Assembly (NCBI RefSeq): GCF_020097815.1
Contig: NZ_CP083663.1
Location: 744,001-808,000, forward strand
Reading direction: 5' to 3'
From: Haloprofundus salinisoli
GTDB lineage: Archaea > Halobacteriota > Halobacteria > Halobacteriales > Haloferacaceae
DNA length: 64,000 nt
A program made the translations under genes and the position numbers. Positions 1 to 9,043 of this stretch are shown here, one piece after another. The notes below the pieces were generated by a model. That model was not told the DNA's origin and ran no database searches. It saw only the letters and a program-made list of their open reading frames with translations. How positions within the stretch are numbered: the stretch's first letter is position 1; each line of letters opens with the position of its first letter.

Positions 1-426
1 GACCTCGAACTCGCCGCGCTCGGCCCCCACGGCCCGAACGTTCCAAGCGCCGTCGACCTCCGATCGGCGGCCAGAGAACGCGGTCTCACCGTCGTCACGT
101 CCGTTCACGACTTCCAGAAGACGCCGCCGATGGCGAACCTGCAGAGTCTGCTGTCGGCGGCGTGTGAGGCCGGCGACGTCGGGAAACTGGCGGTGACGGC
201 CACCGACCACTCGGACAGCCTCGCACTCCTCTCGGTGACCCACGAGGCGACGACGGCCGGCCACCGGGTGGCGACGATGGCGATGGGCGAACCGGGCCGC
301 CACACCCGCGCCGTCGCGCCGGTGTACGGGTCGAAAATCGGCTACGCGCCGCCGCGCGCCGAGAGCGCGACCGCCCCCGGGCAGTACGACCTCCAGACGC
401 TCGCGAAACTGGTGCGACAGCTCTGA
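1..426 (+). CDS. aroD: 3-dehydroquinate dehydratase type I (3' part)
   Basis: The 5' end lies outside the window; 141 C-terminal residues are visible, read in frame from base 1. The shikimate-pathway enzyme dehydrates 3-dehydroquinate through a Schiff base. The visible part has the SVHDFQKTP segment with the catalytic His, the GDVGKLAVTA segment with the Schiff-base Lys (visible residue 62), and the substrate-binding C-terminal block GEPGRHTRAVAPVYGSKIGYAPP followed by TAPGQYDL. These are diagnostic of class I dehydroquinases. The protein ends with a TGA at 424-426. No other shikimate gene is seen in the window. Confidence 0.93.
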   Translation, partial: DLELAALGPHGPNVPSAVDLRSAARERGLTVVTSVHDFQKTPPMANLQSLLSAACEAGDVGKLAVTATDHSDSLALLSVTHEATTAGHRVATMAMGEPGRHTRAVAPVYGSKIGYAPPRAESATAPGQYDLQTLAKLVRQL

Positions 427-552
427 CCGCGTCGGCAGGGAGAGACGGGCCGCCGAACTGTCGAAACTGTCAGTATATAATTATCTGTTCCTAACCAGAA
501 TTTCGTCGTAGAACCCACTAACTTATGCTTCGTGGCTTTGGACGTTGGGGCC

Positions 553-996
553 ATGGCCGACACACCCCGACGTGCACTCGTCGCCGCCGTTCTCGGGACG
601 GTGTTCGCCACCGTCGGGGTCGCAGGTGTCGCCCACCTGTATCTCCGGCGGTGGCGCCGCGGCGTGAGTTGGTTTCTGTTCGTCTTCGGCAGCGCCGTGG
701 GGCTCGTGTTCGCGCTGAACCCGTCGACGCTGTCGATATCGGCGGTGCTCGCGGAACCGATCTCGACGCTCACGTCGGCGACCGTCGAACCTTCGGCCGT
801 CTACCCGCCGCTTCTGTTCCTCCTGGGACTCAGCGTCTACGACGCCTGCCGCATCGCCATCAAACCGGCGGCGTCGAGCGACGGGGGCGTCTCCTGTCCG
901 GTCTGCGGCTATCCGCTGGACGCCGAACTGGAGTTCTGTCACTGGTGTAGCTCGGCCATCGCGTGGTCCGAGCCCGGTGCCGAGTCGGACCGCTGA
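553..996 (+). CDS. Membrane protein with C-terminal zinc ribbon
   Basis: A 147-residue protein with about three hydrophobic segments (near residues 8-28, 35-55 and 82-100), followed by a cytosolic CPVCGYPLDAELEFCHWC zinc ribbon with four cysteines in two CxxC pairs. It resembles small haloarchaeal zinc-ribbon membrane proteins of unknown function. The ATG at 553 was chosen because a TATA-like CTTATGCT lies about 27 bases upstream, giving a leaderless transcript. An in-frame GTG at 532 is the alternative. The gene is convergent with the PhzF-like gene. No function can be assigned. Confidence 0.8.
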   Translation: MADTPRRALVAAVLGTVFATVGVAGVAHLYLRRWRRGVSWFLFVFGSAVGLVFALNPSTLSISAVLAEPISTLTSATVEPSAVYPPLLFLLGLSVYDACRIAIKPAASSDGGVSCPVCGYPLDAELEFCHWCSSAIAWSEPGAESDR

Positions 997-1005
997 CTCC
1001 GCTTC

Positions 1006-1905
1006 TCAGGCTTCGAGTATCTCGTCGGCGTCGATCTCGGGAACGACGAGCGTGCCGTCGAACGTCGTCACCGCTCGCCCGCCGACGCGAACCTCGTCGC
1101 CGACGCGCACCCGAACGCGGCCGGATCTCTCCACGAACTCGCCTTGCTCGAACTGCATCTCGTCGGGGAGCGTGTCGAACGCGCCGACGTGTTCGAGGTA
1201 CGCGCCGCAGGCGCCGCTGGCGGTGCCGGTGACGGGGTCTTCGGGGACGCCCGTGCCGGGTGCGAACATTCTCGCGTGCAGCGTCGACTCGGCGTTCAGC
1301 GTGTCGAAGGTGAACAGATAGACGCCGGTGGCGTCGTACTCCTCGGTCAGCGCGGCGACGGCGCTCATGTCGGGCGTCGCACCGCCGACAGCGTCGAGGA
1401 AGTCGACGCCGAGAACGAGAAACGGGAGGCCGGTCGAGGCGACGGCCGCCGGGAGCTCGTCGGCGACCGCCCGAAACGAGTCGACCGGAACGCCGAGCGC
1501 CTCGCTCACGCGCTCGTAGTCGACGTCGACCGGCCGAACGGTCGGAGGCGACTGCGTCATCCAGACGACGCCGTCGTCGGTGAGTTCGATTTCGAGGTCG
1601 CCGACGTTCGTTTCGAGCGTGTGAACGCCCGCGTCGAGGACGTCTTCCTCGGAGAGATGCGCGTGCGCCGCGACGGTCGCGTGCCCGCAGAGGTCGACTT
1701 CCTGTGCCGGCGTGAAGTAGCGGATGCGTCGGTCGGCGCTCTCGGAGGGGCGGAGAAACGCCGTCTCACTCACAGACAGTTCGCGGGCGACCGCCTGCAT
1801 CTGTTCGACCGAGAGGCCGTCGGCGTCGGGGACGACGCCGGCGGCGTTACCCGCGAGCGGTTCGGTGGTGAACGCGTCGACCAACAACGCGCGACGAGTG
1901 TCCAT
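1006..1905 (-). CDS. PhzF-family epimerase/isomerase-like protein
   Basis: A 299-residue protein of the phenazine biosynthesis PhzF family, which has the diaminopimelate-epimerase fold. Family landmarks are present: the N-terminal FTTEPLAGNAAGVV, the SVSETAF block with the conserved Glu, the DLCGHATVAAHAHL block and the C-terminal GTGVPEDPVTGTASGACGAYL. Full family length is retained. PhzF itself isomerises a phenazine precursor, but most archaeal members have no known substrate and no phenazine genes are nearby, so only the family is supported. The ATG at 1905 is the natural start. Confidence 0.9.
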   Translation of the reverse strand: MDTRRALLVDAFTTEPLAGNAAGVVPDADGLSVEQMQAVARELSVSETAFLRPSESADRRIRYFTPAQEVDLCGHATVAAHAHLSEEDVLDAGVHTLETNVGDLEIELTDDGVVWMTQSPPTVRPVDVDYERVSEALGVPVDSFRAVADELPAAVASTGLPFLVLGVDFLDAVGGATPDMSAVAALTEEYDATGVYLFTFDTLNAESTLHARMFAPGTGVPEDPVTGTASGACGAYLEHVGAFDTLPDEMQFEQGEFVERSGRVRVRVGDEVRVGGRAVTTFDGTLVVPEIDADEILEA

Positions 1906-1952
1906 GCGCTCACCACCGGCCGGGGGACAAAGAAAGTATCACTCGGCGCGAC

Positions 1953-3440
1953 TCAGCGACGACGACGGACCGCCAGTCCCGCAATCGCCAGCAGGCAACT
2001 CAGCGCCGTCCCGAAGCGGGTGTCAGGGAGCAGCGTCGCGAAACTGGCCGACTCCGTCTCGGTGGTCGTCGTCGCGTCGGAGTCGGTCGGCGTCGCGGTT
2101 TCGGTCTGGCTCTCCGTCGACTGTGACTCCGTCGTCTGCACGGTCTCGGTCGTCTCCGTCGACGTGTCGGTTTCGGTGGGCGTCGCGGTTTCGGTCGGCG
2201 TGGACGTGGTCGTCGATGTGGCCGTAGTCGAAACCGTCGTGGTCGTCGATGTGGCCGTGGTCGAAGCAGTCGTCGTCGAGGTAGTCGACGTGGAGGTGGT
2301 CGTCGAGGACGGCGAACCGCACGCCTGGACGCTCTCGGTTATCGCCGAAGTCTCCTCGTCCTCGACGGGCACCGATTCGCCGGTGTCGCTACGCACTGCC
2401 TCGGTGACCACGTAGTACTGGTCACCCTCCGACCCGCTCAGATCGAGGTCGATGGTGACGTCCTCGCCGGGCCCGATGGGGACGTCGTCACCTTCCTTCG
2501 TCTCCTGGACGGTGTACGTATAGGTCACCGCGAACTCGTTGGGGTTCGAGACGGTGAGCTGACCGCACTGGTTCGAGCTGTCCTGAATCGATTGGACTGA
2601 CGGCGACGTAGAGGTCGTCGTCTCAGTCACCACAGGCGAACTCGTCTCGGTCGGGGTCGAAGTGGAAGTCTCGGTCGTCTCCGACGGGGCGCACGCCTGA
2701 ACGCTCTCGGTTATCGCCGAGGTCGCCTCGTCCTCGACGGGCACCGACTCGCCGGTATCGCTGCGCACTGCCTCGGTGACCACGTAGTACTGGCCCTCGG
2801 CGGCACCCAGGTCGAGGTCGATGGTGACGTCCTCGCCGGGCCTGATGGTGACGTCGTCACCTTCCTTCGTCTCTTGAACGGTGTACGTATAGGTCACCGC
2901 GAACTCGTTAGGGTTCGAGACGGTGAGCTGACCGCACTGGTTCGAGCTGTCCTGTATCGACTGGACCGTCGACTCCGCGGCAGTTGTCGTCTCCTCGGCG
3001 TCGTCGTCGGTCCCCTCCGAGTCGTCCGTCTCGTCAGAGTCACCACCGCTGTTCGAGTTTCCGGCGTTGTTCGAGTCACCGCCGTTATTCGAGCTGCCGG
3101 CATCGTTCGAGCTGCCAGCGTCGTTCGAACTACCGGAATTAGCGGAGTCGTCAGTACCGTCGTTGCCACCGGCGTTGCTCGAATCACCGGCGTCGTCGTC
3201 CGCGTCGGTCGTCGAGGACTCCGTCGTGGCGTTCGGTGTCGTCGCGTTCGGCGTCGTCGCGTTCGTCTCGTTGGTGACGAGTTCGGTACTGGAGGCGTCA
3301 CTGTTCGATTCGTTGACGGGGGAGAGCGACCCGGCGTCGAACTGTGATGCGAATCCGGAACCGATGGCGATTGCGCCCAGCGCGACGACGAGAAGTACCA
3401 GAAGCGGTACGTACTGTCGCTGCGAACCAGGGTCAGACAT
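1953..3440 (-). CDS. Ser/Thr/Asn-rich cell-surface protein, C-terminally anchored
   Basis: A secreted-type protein of 495 residues. It has an N-terminal hydrophobic segment (YVPLLVLLVVALGAIAIGSG), then a long Ser/Asn/Asp/Thr linker, two near-identical domains of about 90 residues each starting VQSIQDSSNQCGQLTVSNPNE and carrying two cysteines, then Thr-rich linkers and a C-terminal hydrophobic helix ending in RRRR. It is probably an S-layer-associated, glycosylated surface protein with a membrane anchor. No PGF motif for archaeosortase is present. The start at 3440 (MSDPGSQ) was preferred; 3452 is an in-frame alternative. The domain itself is not recognised. Confidence 0.8.
   Translation of the reverse strand: MSDPGSQRQYVPLLVLLVVALGAIAIGSGFASQFDAGSLSPVNESNSDASSTELVTNETNATTPNATTPNATTESSTTDADDDAGDSSNAGGNDGTDDSANSGSSNDAGSSNDAGSSNNGGDSNNAGNSNSGGDSDETDDSEGTDDDAEETTTAAESTVQSIQDSSNQCGQLTVSNPNEFAVTYTYTVQETKEGDDVTIRPGEDVTIDLDLGAAEGQYYVVTEAVRSDTGESVPVEDEATSAITESVQACAPSETTETSTSTPTETSSPVVTETTTSTSPSVQSIQDSSNQCGQLTVSNPNEFAVTYTYTVQETKEGDDVPIGPGEDVTIDLDLSGSEGDQYYVVTEAVRSDTGESVPVEDEETSAITESVQACGSPSSTTTSTSTTSTTTASTTATSTTTTVSTTATSTTTSTPTETATPTETDTSTETTETVQTTESQSTESQTETATPTDSDATTTTETESASFATLLPDTRFGTALSCLLAIAGLAVRRRR
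2319..2600 (-). repeat. Direct repeat copy A inside the surface-protein gene
   Basis: This copy of about 282 bp encodes the second of two near-identical domains. It matches 2691-2969 nearly base for base, at an offset of 369-372 bases, with one small in-frame indel (the SGSEGDQ versus GAAEGQ segment). Confidence 0.9.
2691..2969 (-). repeat. Direct repeat copy B inside the surface-protein gene
   Basis: This is the partner of 2319-2600, encoding the first domain. Silent differences are few, so the duplication is recent or is kept uniform by gene conversion. Confidence 0.9.
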
Positions 3441-3653
3441 TGCGTGCGGCAAGAACCAGTACCGCCTTTGTTATGGGCAACCGTTCGTTCGTTTCAGCCG
3501 TATGGGTCGGCATACTGTTTTGATAGGCCGAACGTACGACCGCCGGACTGGACCGCGATTGCACCCGGTTCGAAGTCGCGCCGAACGCTTTTGCTCGAAG
3601 CGCCCGTAGCGTGAACGAATGACTCGACCAGCGACGCTCGGAGGGACCTGCCG

Positions 3654-4634
3654 ATGAACATGCTCGTCGACGGCGAGTGGATGACCGACGCCTACGAGTC
3701 GACGGACGAAGACGGCGAGTTCGACCGGCAGGAGACGTCGTTCCGCGACCGAATCGAGGACCGCGAGGACGCGAAATTCCCCGTCGAGGCGGGTCGGTAC
3801 CACCTCTACATCTGCCGGGCCTGCCCGTGGGCCCACCGAACGGCGATGACGCGCTCGCTGCTGGGACTCGAACGCGCGATCTCGCTCTCGCTGACCGAAC
3901 CGGTCCGCATCGACGACGGGTGGGAGTTCTCAGAGCGGTTTCCGGACCCACTGTACGACGAGCCGTATCTCCGGGACGTCTACGTCCGCGCGGACGACGA
4001 TTACACCGGCCGCGTGACGGTGCCGGTGCTGTGGGACAGACAGGAAGAGACCGTCGTCAACAACGAGTCCGAAGAGATAATGCGGATGCTCGGCACGGAG
4101 TTCGGCCGCCTCGCCGAGCGCGACGTCGACCTCTACCCCGAAGGGTATCGAGACGAGGTCGACCGGCTCATAGACGACATCTACGACCCCATCAACAACG
4201 GCGTCTACCGCGCCGGGTTCGCCGACGCGCAGGCGGCGTACGACCGAGCGGTCGACGAGCTGTTCGAGGCGCTCGACCGCTACGAGAACGTCCTCGACGA
4301 GCGGCGCTACCTCGCCGGCGACGTGCTCACCGAGGCGGACCTAGCGATGTTCGCAACGTTGGTCCGCTTCGACCACGTCTACCACACCCACTTCAAGTGT
4401 AACCGCCGGGCGATTCACGAGTTCCCGAACCTCTGGAACTACACGAAGGAACTGTACCAGTTGCCCGGAATCGCGGACACGGTGAATCTCGAACACATCA
4501 CCGAACACTACTACCGGAGCCACGGCGACGTGAACCCCAAGCGATTGGTCCCCACCGGCCCGGACATCGACTTCTCGGGACCGCACGACCGAGACCGTCT
4601 CGCTGGCGGACCGCCGGACGCCCTGTTCGAGTAG
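3654..4634 (+). CDS. Glutathionyl-hydroquinone reductase-like GST (Ecm4/YqjG family)
   Basis: A 326-residue protein with a thioredoxin-fold N-terminal domain followed by a helical GST domain. The catalytic CPWAHRT motif (residues about 59-65, in YHLYICRACPWAHRT) and the following YHTHFKCN and PNLWNYTKELYQLPG segments are hallmarks of the Ecm4 family, which removes glutathione from glutathionyl-hydroquinones. Haloarchaea are known to use gamma-glutamylcysteine instead of glutathione, so the physiological thiol may differ. A GGAGG Shine-Dalgarno at 3640-3644 supports the ATG at 3654; an in-frame ATG at 3660 is possible. Confidence 0.9.
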   Translation: MNMLVDGEWMTDAYESTDEDGEFDRQETSFRDRIEDREDAKFPVEAGRYHLYICRACPWAHRTAMTRSLLGLERAISLSLTEPVRIDDGWEFSERFPDPLYDEPYLRDVYVRADDDYTGRVTVPVLWDRQEETVVNNESEEIMRMLGTEFGRLAERDVDLYPEGYRDEVDRLIDDIYDPINNGVYRAGFADAQAAYDRAVDELFEALDRYENVLDERRYLAGDVLTEADLAMFATLVRFDHVYHTHFKCNRRAIHEFPNLWNYTKELYQLPGIADTVNLEHITEHYYRSHGDVNPKRLVPTGPDIDFSGPHDRDRLAGGPPDALFE

Positions 4635-4735
4635 CGTATCCAGATAGTATATTTTCGAAGATAGACTCTCGAACGTGACGTTCGCCGAAACCTTTCGAGG
4701 CTCCGTGCTGAGTTCTCACAGGGAGAACAAACGTG

Positions 4736-5578
4736 ATGAACAACCGACGAGAGATGATGGACGAAGCAAAGCACGTCGCCCGCGCGCTGTTCGAGAACGA
4801 ACTGACCGAGTCGTCTGACGGGGACTCGGAGCCGTTCGACGTCGAACGGTTCCTCCGGACGCTCGCGGGACAGGACACAGAACAGAGTCGTGAGCGACGG
4901 ACGGGAAAGCAAGTGGTCGCGGGTTCGCTCGTCGCCCTCGGCGTACTCCGCCGAATGGCCCGAAACGAGCGAATCAAACAGTTGCTGACGGAGGCGACCG
5001 CTTCGGAACGGGAGATAGAAGACGAACCGACGCACAAAGGGTCGTCCGGGTCGCGGTCGGTCGTCGGTGCGCTACTGCGACTGCTCACGTTCGCCGTGGT
5101 CGTCGCCGTCGTCGCCTACGCCGTGCGGAAGCGCGGCGAGCTTGGCGAGCGTTCCGAGCCCGACGCGACCGAGCGCGACATCACCGAGACGAACGTTGCC
5201 GAGGAGGACGTGATGGGGACGAGCACCGCCGAGGAGGACGACGTCGACGAGATGGTCGATACGGTCGAAGACGAGGGCGGCGACGTCTCGCCGGAACCCG
5301 GTGAGACGGTCGTGGAGGAAGACGTCGTCGAGGCGGCGACGGGCGAGGAAGCCGGCGCGGAGACCGAAATCGAGGACGCGGAAACGGTCGACGAAACGGA
5401 GTCGGACGAAGAGGACGAGTCGCCGCTCGAAGCCGAGTCCGAAGAGACGGACGAAACGGACGAGTCCGAAGAGACGGACGAAATGGACGAAGCCGAAGAG
5501 ACGGACGAAGCGGAGGAGTCGGACGAAACGAGCGACGCCGAGGACGAGGAAACCGTCAACGAGTCGCCCGGCCAGTAA
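4736..5578 (+). CDS. Membrane protein with long acidic Glu/Asp-Thr/Ser tail
   Basis: A protein of about 280 residues with an N-terminal soluble part, one hydrophobic segment (LLRLLTFAVVVAVVAYAV, near residue 105), and then about 150 residues made almost wholly of Glu, Asp, Thr, Ser and Ala with repeated ETDE/EESDE-type units. The helix-then-basic RKRGE suggests a membrane-anchored protein with an unstructured acidic domain. A GTG at 4733 directly precedes the ATG at 4736; a GGGAG at 4721 lies at a suitable distance. No family is recognised. Confidence 0.75.
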   Translation: MNNRREMMDEAKHVARALFENELTESSDGDSEPFDVERFLRTLAGQDTEQSRERRTGKQVVAGSLVALGVLRRMARNERIKQLLTEATASEREIEDEPTHKGSSGSRSVVGALLRLLTFAVVVAVVAYAVRKRGELGERSEPDATERDITETNVAEEDVMGTSTAEEDDVDEMVDTVEDEGGDVSPEPGETVVEEDVVEAATGEEAGAETEIEDAETVDETESDEEDESPLEAESEETDETDESEETDEMDEAEETDEAEESDETSDAEDEETVNESPGQ

Positions 5579-5963
5579 TCCACTCGCGCCCCATCGCCGA
5601 GTCGACGGCTATCCGACGCCGACGACGCGCTCTTGTACGGCTCGTTCCCTAGAGTAGCCGTGTCATCGAGCGGCACGGTCAGACGCCTACTCACCGCCGT
5701 CATCCGGCTGAACTCCATCAGTCGACAGCCGATTTCGAGGGCTCGCGGTCTCCGCCGACCAGCGCTCGTCGAGGTACGTCTCGAAGGAAGTGAGCCCGCT
5801 GTCGTACCGGTCGCGTTTGCGACGAGAACCCGACGAGTCACGAACCGGCGTATGCGATGGGGTGAATAAGCGACACTACCGACAGACGCGGCGGTGTGCA
5901 CCGTTCGAGACGCGACGCCCGACCGGCTTCGGCTGACGGCGCGCCTGACGTCTGACCCTGTGA
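5579..5963. other. Intergenic region with no recognised gene
   Basis: About 385 bases lie between two converging genes. Short open frames exist on both strands, but none has a recognisable protein, start context or conserved motif. No tRNA-like or strong hairpin structure was seen. Confidence 0.6.
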
Positions 5964-6704
5964 TTACTGCACGCCGCCACGAATCGCCCGCTCGGCGTCG
6001 TCTAACGCCGCTTCGGCGTCGAACTCGGCGACGAGTTGTTCGAGTTCTTCGCGGGGTCTCTCGCGCAACTCGCGGGCGTGGCGGGTGACGTTCGGCACCG
6101 CGCGGATGACGTTGTCGACGATCGGGATGTCCGCGGCCCGCGCCGACCGCGACATGGGGTTGAGGTCGACGACGATTTCGACTTTCCCCAGCGCCGCCAG
6201 CGCCTCCGCTCTGTCGCCGTCTTCGAGCGGGACGAGCACCACGTCGGCGTCGCCGATACCGTCGGCGTCGACTTTCGCGCGTTCGTGCGAGAGCCCGGGG
6301 ATGCGGCCGTCGGCGGTCAGTCCCTTCACTTCGCTCGCCCCGTGGTCGCGCAGGTAGTCGGCGATGGCTTCCATCCGCTCGTCGGTGCGGTTGAACAGGT
6401 TCACTTCGAGCTCCGCGCCGACGGCGTCGGCGAGTTCGACCAGTTCGCCCGGGCAGAGGGCGGCGACGTTGCCGTTTATCGACAGCACCGGGTGCTCGGC
6501 CAGAAGCAACTGTGCTGCGGCGGCGCGCTCGGCGGCGTCGGCGCTCTCTATCGTGCGCTCGCCGAGGAGGTAGTCGAACGCCTCGCCGCGCCCCTGCGCG
6601 ATGAGCCCCTGTCTGCTGGTGATGCCCTCGTCGACGCCCTTCTCGATGCGATGTCGCGTCAGCAACGACTCGTATCGAGGGTGGTCTTCGGGAATCTCGG
6701 TCAT
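5964..6704 (-). CDS. 4-phosphopantoate--beta-alanine ligase
   Basis: A 246-residue archaeal phosphopantothenate synthetase (DUF137 family), the second step of the archaeal CoA route, which joins 4-phosphopantoate and beta-alanine using ATP. Family features include the start IPEDHPRYESLLTRHRIEKG, the SINGNVAALCPGELVELA block, NLFNRTDER and the C-terminal VDLNPMSRSARAADIPIVDN. It lies 34 bases downstream of the pantoate kinase gene on the same strand, so the two form one operon performing consecutive reactions. Confidence 0.95.
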   Translation of the reverse strand: MTEIPEDHPRYESLLTRHRIEKGVDEGITSRQGLIAQGRGEAFDYLLGERTIESADAAERAAAAQLLLAEHPVLSINGNVAALCPGELVELADAVGAELEVNLFNRTDERMEAIADYLRDHGASEVKGLTADGRIPGLSHERAKVDADGIGDADVVLVPLEDGDRAEALAALGKVEIVVDLNPMSRSARAADIPIVDNVIRAVPNVTRHARELRERPREELEQLVAEFDAEAALDDAERAIRGGVQ

Positions 6705-6738
6705 ACCGGCGATTGACGCGGGACGGTAAAAATCGGTG

Positions 6739-7626
6739 CTACTCGCGGCGCGGTATCGACGGCGAGGCGTCGCCCGCTGCGGGCGCGGGAGGTTCGTCGT
6801 CGAGCAGTCGCGCGCCCGCCGGGTGGCTCTGACAGACCGACGGGTCGTAGCCCGCCTCCGAGAGACCGGTTCCGAGCGCGAAGACCGAGTCGCCGAGCAT
6901 CGCCATCGACGCCTCGCCGTCGACGGCGTTCACGTCGCGTATCACCGCCTCGACGCGGTCGGTGAGCAGTCCGGCCTCCCGGGCGAACCGGCGCGAGGCG
7001 AGCATGAATCGGTCGAGCGTGGGCCGTTCGACGAGACTCGACAGCGCCCGCGCCCCGGCCTCCGAGAGTCGGGTCGTGTCGCCCGAGAGCACGTCTTCGG
7101 TGGAGAGCTTGCCGAAGGTGACGTACTCGACGCGGGTCTGGGCGGGAATCCCGTCCAGCAGTCCCTCGCCTGGCGCGCCGGGGTCGAGGCGAATCGGCAC
7201 GCCGCCGTGCGCCTGTGCGACGACGTCGCCGAGGCCCGTCCCGGACTGCACCTCCGCGCCGTGGGCGAGGGTGACGAGTTCGTTCTCCGAGAGCGCCCGG
7301 TCGAAAGCGTCGTTCGCGGCGAGGGCGGTTCCGAGCGCCATCGCCCCCGAGACGCCGAAGCCCGCGCCCAGCGGCAGCGACGTGTCGGCGTCCACGGCCG
7401 CCGTCACCGAGAGGGCGTCGAGCACGCGCTCGACCGGGTCGACGTCAAGTACGTCGCCGCTGAGCGTCACCGTCGTCGTCGCCGCCGGCCGAACCCGAAC
7501 GGTGACGCCGTCCGAGAGCGTCACGCCCGCCCCGCGGGAACCGGCAACTCTCGGGTCGTCATCGGGGTGGGCGCTGAAGAATCCGGTCACGTGACCCGGA
7601 ACGAACGCCACTGCCTCGCCAGCCAT
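6739..7626 (-). CDS. Pantoate kinase (GHMP superfamily)
   Basis: A 295-residue GHMP kinase that phosphorylates pantoate in archaeal CoA synthesis. It starts AVAFVPGHVTGFFSAH and carries the glycine-rich ATP loop LPLGAGFGVSGAMALG, both typical of archaeal PoK. The start at 7626 has a TTTAAC box at 7651-7656, about 27 bases upstream, which fits a leaderless transcript. The next gene supplies the following enzyme of the pathway. Confidence 0.94.
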   Translation of the reverse strand: MAGEAVAFVPGHVTGFFSAHPDDDPRVAGSRGAGVTLSDGVTVRVRPAATTTVTLSGDVLDVDPVERVLDALSVTAAVDADTSLPLGAGFGVSGAMALGTALAANDAFDRALSENELVTLAHGAEVQSGTGLGDVVAQAHGGVPIRLDPGAPGEGLLDGIPAQTRVEYVTFGKLSTEDVLSGDTTRLSEAGARALSSLVERPTLDRFMLASRRFAREAGLLTDRVEAVIRDVNAVDGEASMAMLGDSVFALGTGLSEAGYDPSVCQSHPAGARLLDDEPPAPAAGDASPSIPRRE

Positions 7627-7893
7627 ACTCCTTCATCTCCGCGCCGCAGGTTTAACAGTTACAATCCCGACCGACGGCGGTTCAACTCGTTCACGCCGAT
7701 AAATGGCGTATTTCCGCTCGGTAGCGTGTACCGTGGACTCGAACCGGAACCGACACACATCGGTCCGTTGAGCGGGTCTCGCGGCGGTCGAGCGGCTTGA
7801 ACACGAAGAAACGGTCGCGCCGCTTTTTACGGAATCGCGTTGTTGTCGATGACGCGACCAGCGGGTCGCAGATAGCTGACGGAGGACCCACCG

Positions 7894-8136
7894 ATGGCAA
7901 CTAACATCACCGAAGACGATGAGGGGAAGAAGGTCGTCGCCGGCGACGGCGACACCGTAGGCATCGTTGCAGATGTTGAACACGGGACCGCGTACGTCGA
8001 ACCGGACCCCGGACTCACCGAGAAACTCAAATCGAAGCTCGGTTGGGGTGAGAGGGACGAGGACACGTACCCGCTCCAGGAGGAAGCCGTCGAAGCGGTC
8101 ACTGACGACGAAATCAGACTTCGTCGGGACGTGTGA
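7894..8136 (+). CDS. Small PRC-barrel-like haloarchaeal protein
   Basis: An 80-residue acidic protein. The GKKVVAGDGDTVGIVADVEHGTAYVEPDPGL segment reads like a PRC-barrel-type beta domain found in many small haloarchaeal proteins, followed by LKSKLGWG and an acidic tail. The ATG at 7894 follows a GGAGG at 7881-7885. The family call is by pattern only, and no function can be given. Confidence 0.75.
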   Translation: MATNITEDDEGKKVVAGDGDTVGIVADVEHGTAYVEPDPGLTEKLKSKLGWGERDEDTYPLQEEAVEAVTDDEIRLRRDV

Positions 8137-8338
8137 CGCTCGGCGCGTCTGTTATGCCGTCCGCAACCTAACTCGCCGGACGGTCGACCAGTCAGACATG
8201 CATCACTCCCGGGCGCACCGACGTTTCGCGTCCAGTCCGTCGGTTTTCTCGATCACCGAGTCGAAGAGGACGCCGGCTGTCACACTCGCTTGATTCACTA
8301 CGTGCCGCAAAAGACCGACACAGCGCCGCTTCAGCGTG

Positions 8339-8902
8339 TCAGCGCTGCTGGTCGGCGAACGCGACGCGCGCGTTCGGATGCTGATCGGCGTCTTCGGCGA
8401 GGACGCCCTCATCGCGGAGCGCCTGTATCTGCGCTTTCGCTTCGGTCGGGTTGAGTTCGCCGAGAACGGCCGTCGCGCTGAGGAGGAGACTCCGCGGGAC
8501 GCCTCTCCCCGCGCCGCCCACGTCGAACGCGTCCGCGCTGTCACCGACATCGTCGAGGATGACTTCGAGGTACCGTCTCACGTCGCTCTCGCCCCGGAGA
8601 CTCTCGTGCCAGCGCTCGGGATACGTACTCACGCGGCCGTCGTCGACGGTGTAGAGGGCGTCGTTATCGTCCCACGAGGAGGACTCCGTCCGACGTTCCT
8701 CGACTGCGGACGGGACGCTGTCGGGGTCGATTTGAGCGCCGTCAGCCGCCAGCCCTTCGGCGTACGTCACGACGCGGTCCGGGGCGACGCCGGGGCGGTC
8801 ACTCCGCTCGTAGCGTTCGATGAGTCCGACGAGGTCCGAGACCAGAAGCGTGCGTCCGCGGTCGCCCGCCTCTTCGAGCACATGTTCGTTCAGTTCGGGC
8901 AT
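8339..8902 (-). CDS. Hypothetical haloarchaeal protein
   Basis: A 187-residue acidic soluble protein without signal or membrane segment. The C-terminal part (LLLSATAVLGELNPTEAKAQ, then QALRDEGVLAEDADQHPNARVAFAD) looks like a winged-helix-like or helical regulatory domain, but no family is certain. Codon use is like its neighbours. It stands alone between a small PRC-like gene and aspS. Confidence 0.7.
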   Translation of the reverse strand: MPELNEHVLEEAGDRGRTLLVSDLVGLIERYERSDRPGVAPDRVVTYAEGLAADGAQIDPDSVPSAVEERRTESSSWDDNDALYTVDDGRVSTYPERWHESLRGESDVRRYLEVILDDVGDSADAFDVGGAGRGVPRSLLLSATAVLGELNPTEAKAQIQALRDEGVLAEDADQHPNARVAFADQQR

Positions 8903-9043
8903 CGAATCGGGCTTGGGTGCAGACGCGAATAAGTTGCCTGCCCGTCCGAGTTACTCGCCGGTACGCTCGGTGAAAACTCCGGAGCCGCGTCTGGCGACTT
9001 TTCGAGCGGCGAAAAAACCGTGCGGTCGTCTGTTACGTCTCGC

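Noticed and set aside
1994-2080. LPDTR near the C-terminus of the surface protein as an LPXTG-type sortase signal
   Set aside because: The motif does not match LPXTG, and archaeal anchors use PGF-type signals; a simple hydrophobic anchor explains it.
5633-5869. A 78-codon plus-strand frame in the spacer
   Set aside because: No start context, motif or typical composition.
7633-7983. A 116-codon minus-strand frame upstream of the pantoate kinase
   Set aside because: It overlaps the real small PRC-like gene and the kinase promoter, and has low-complexity composition.
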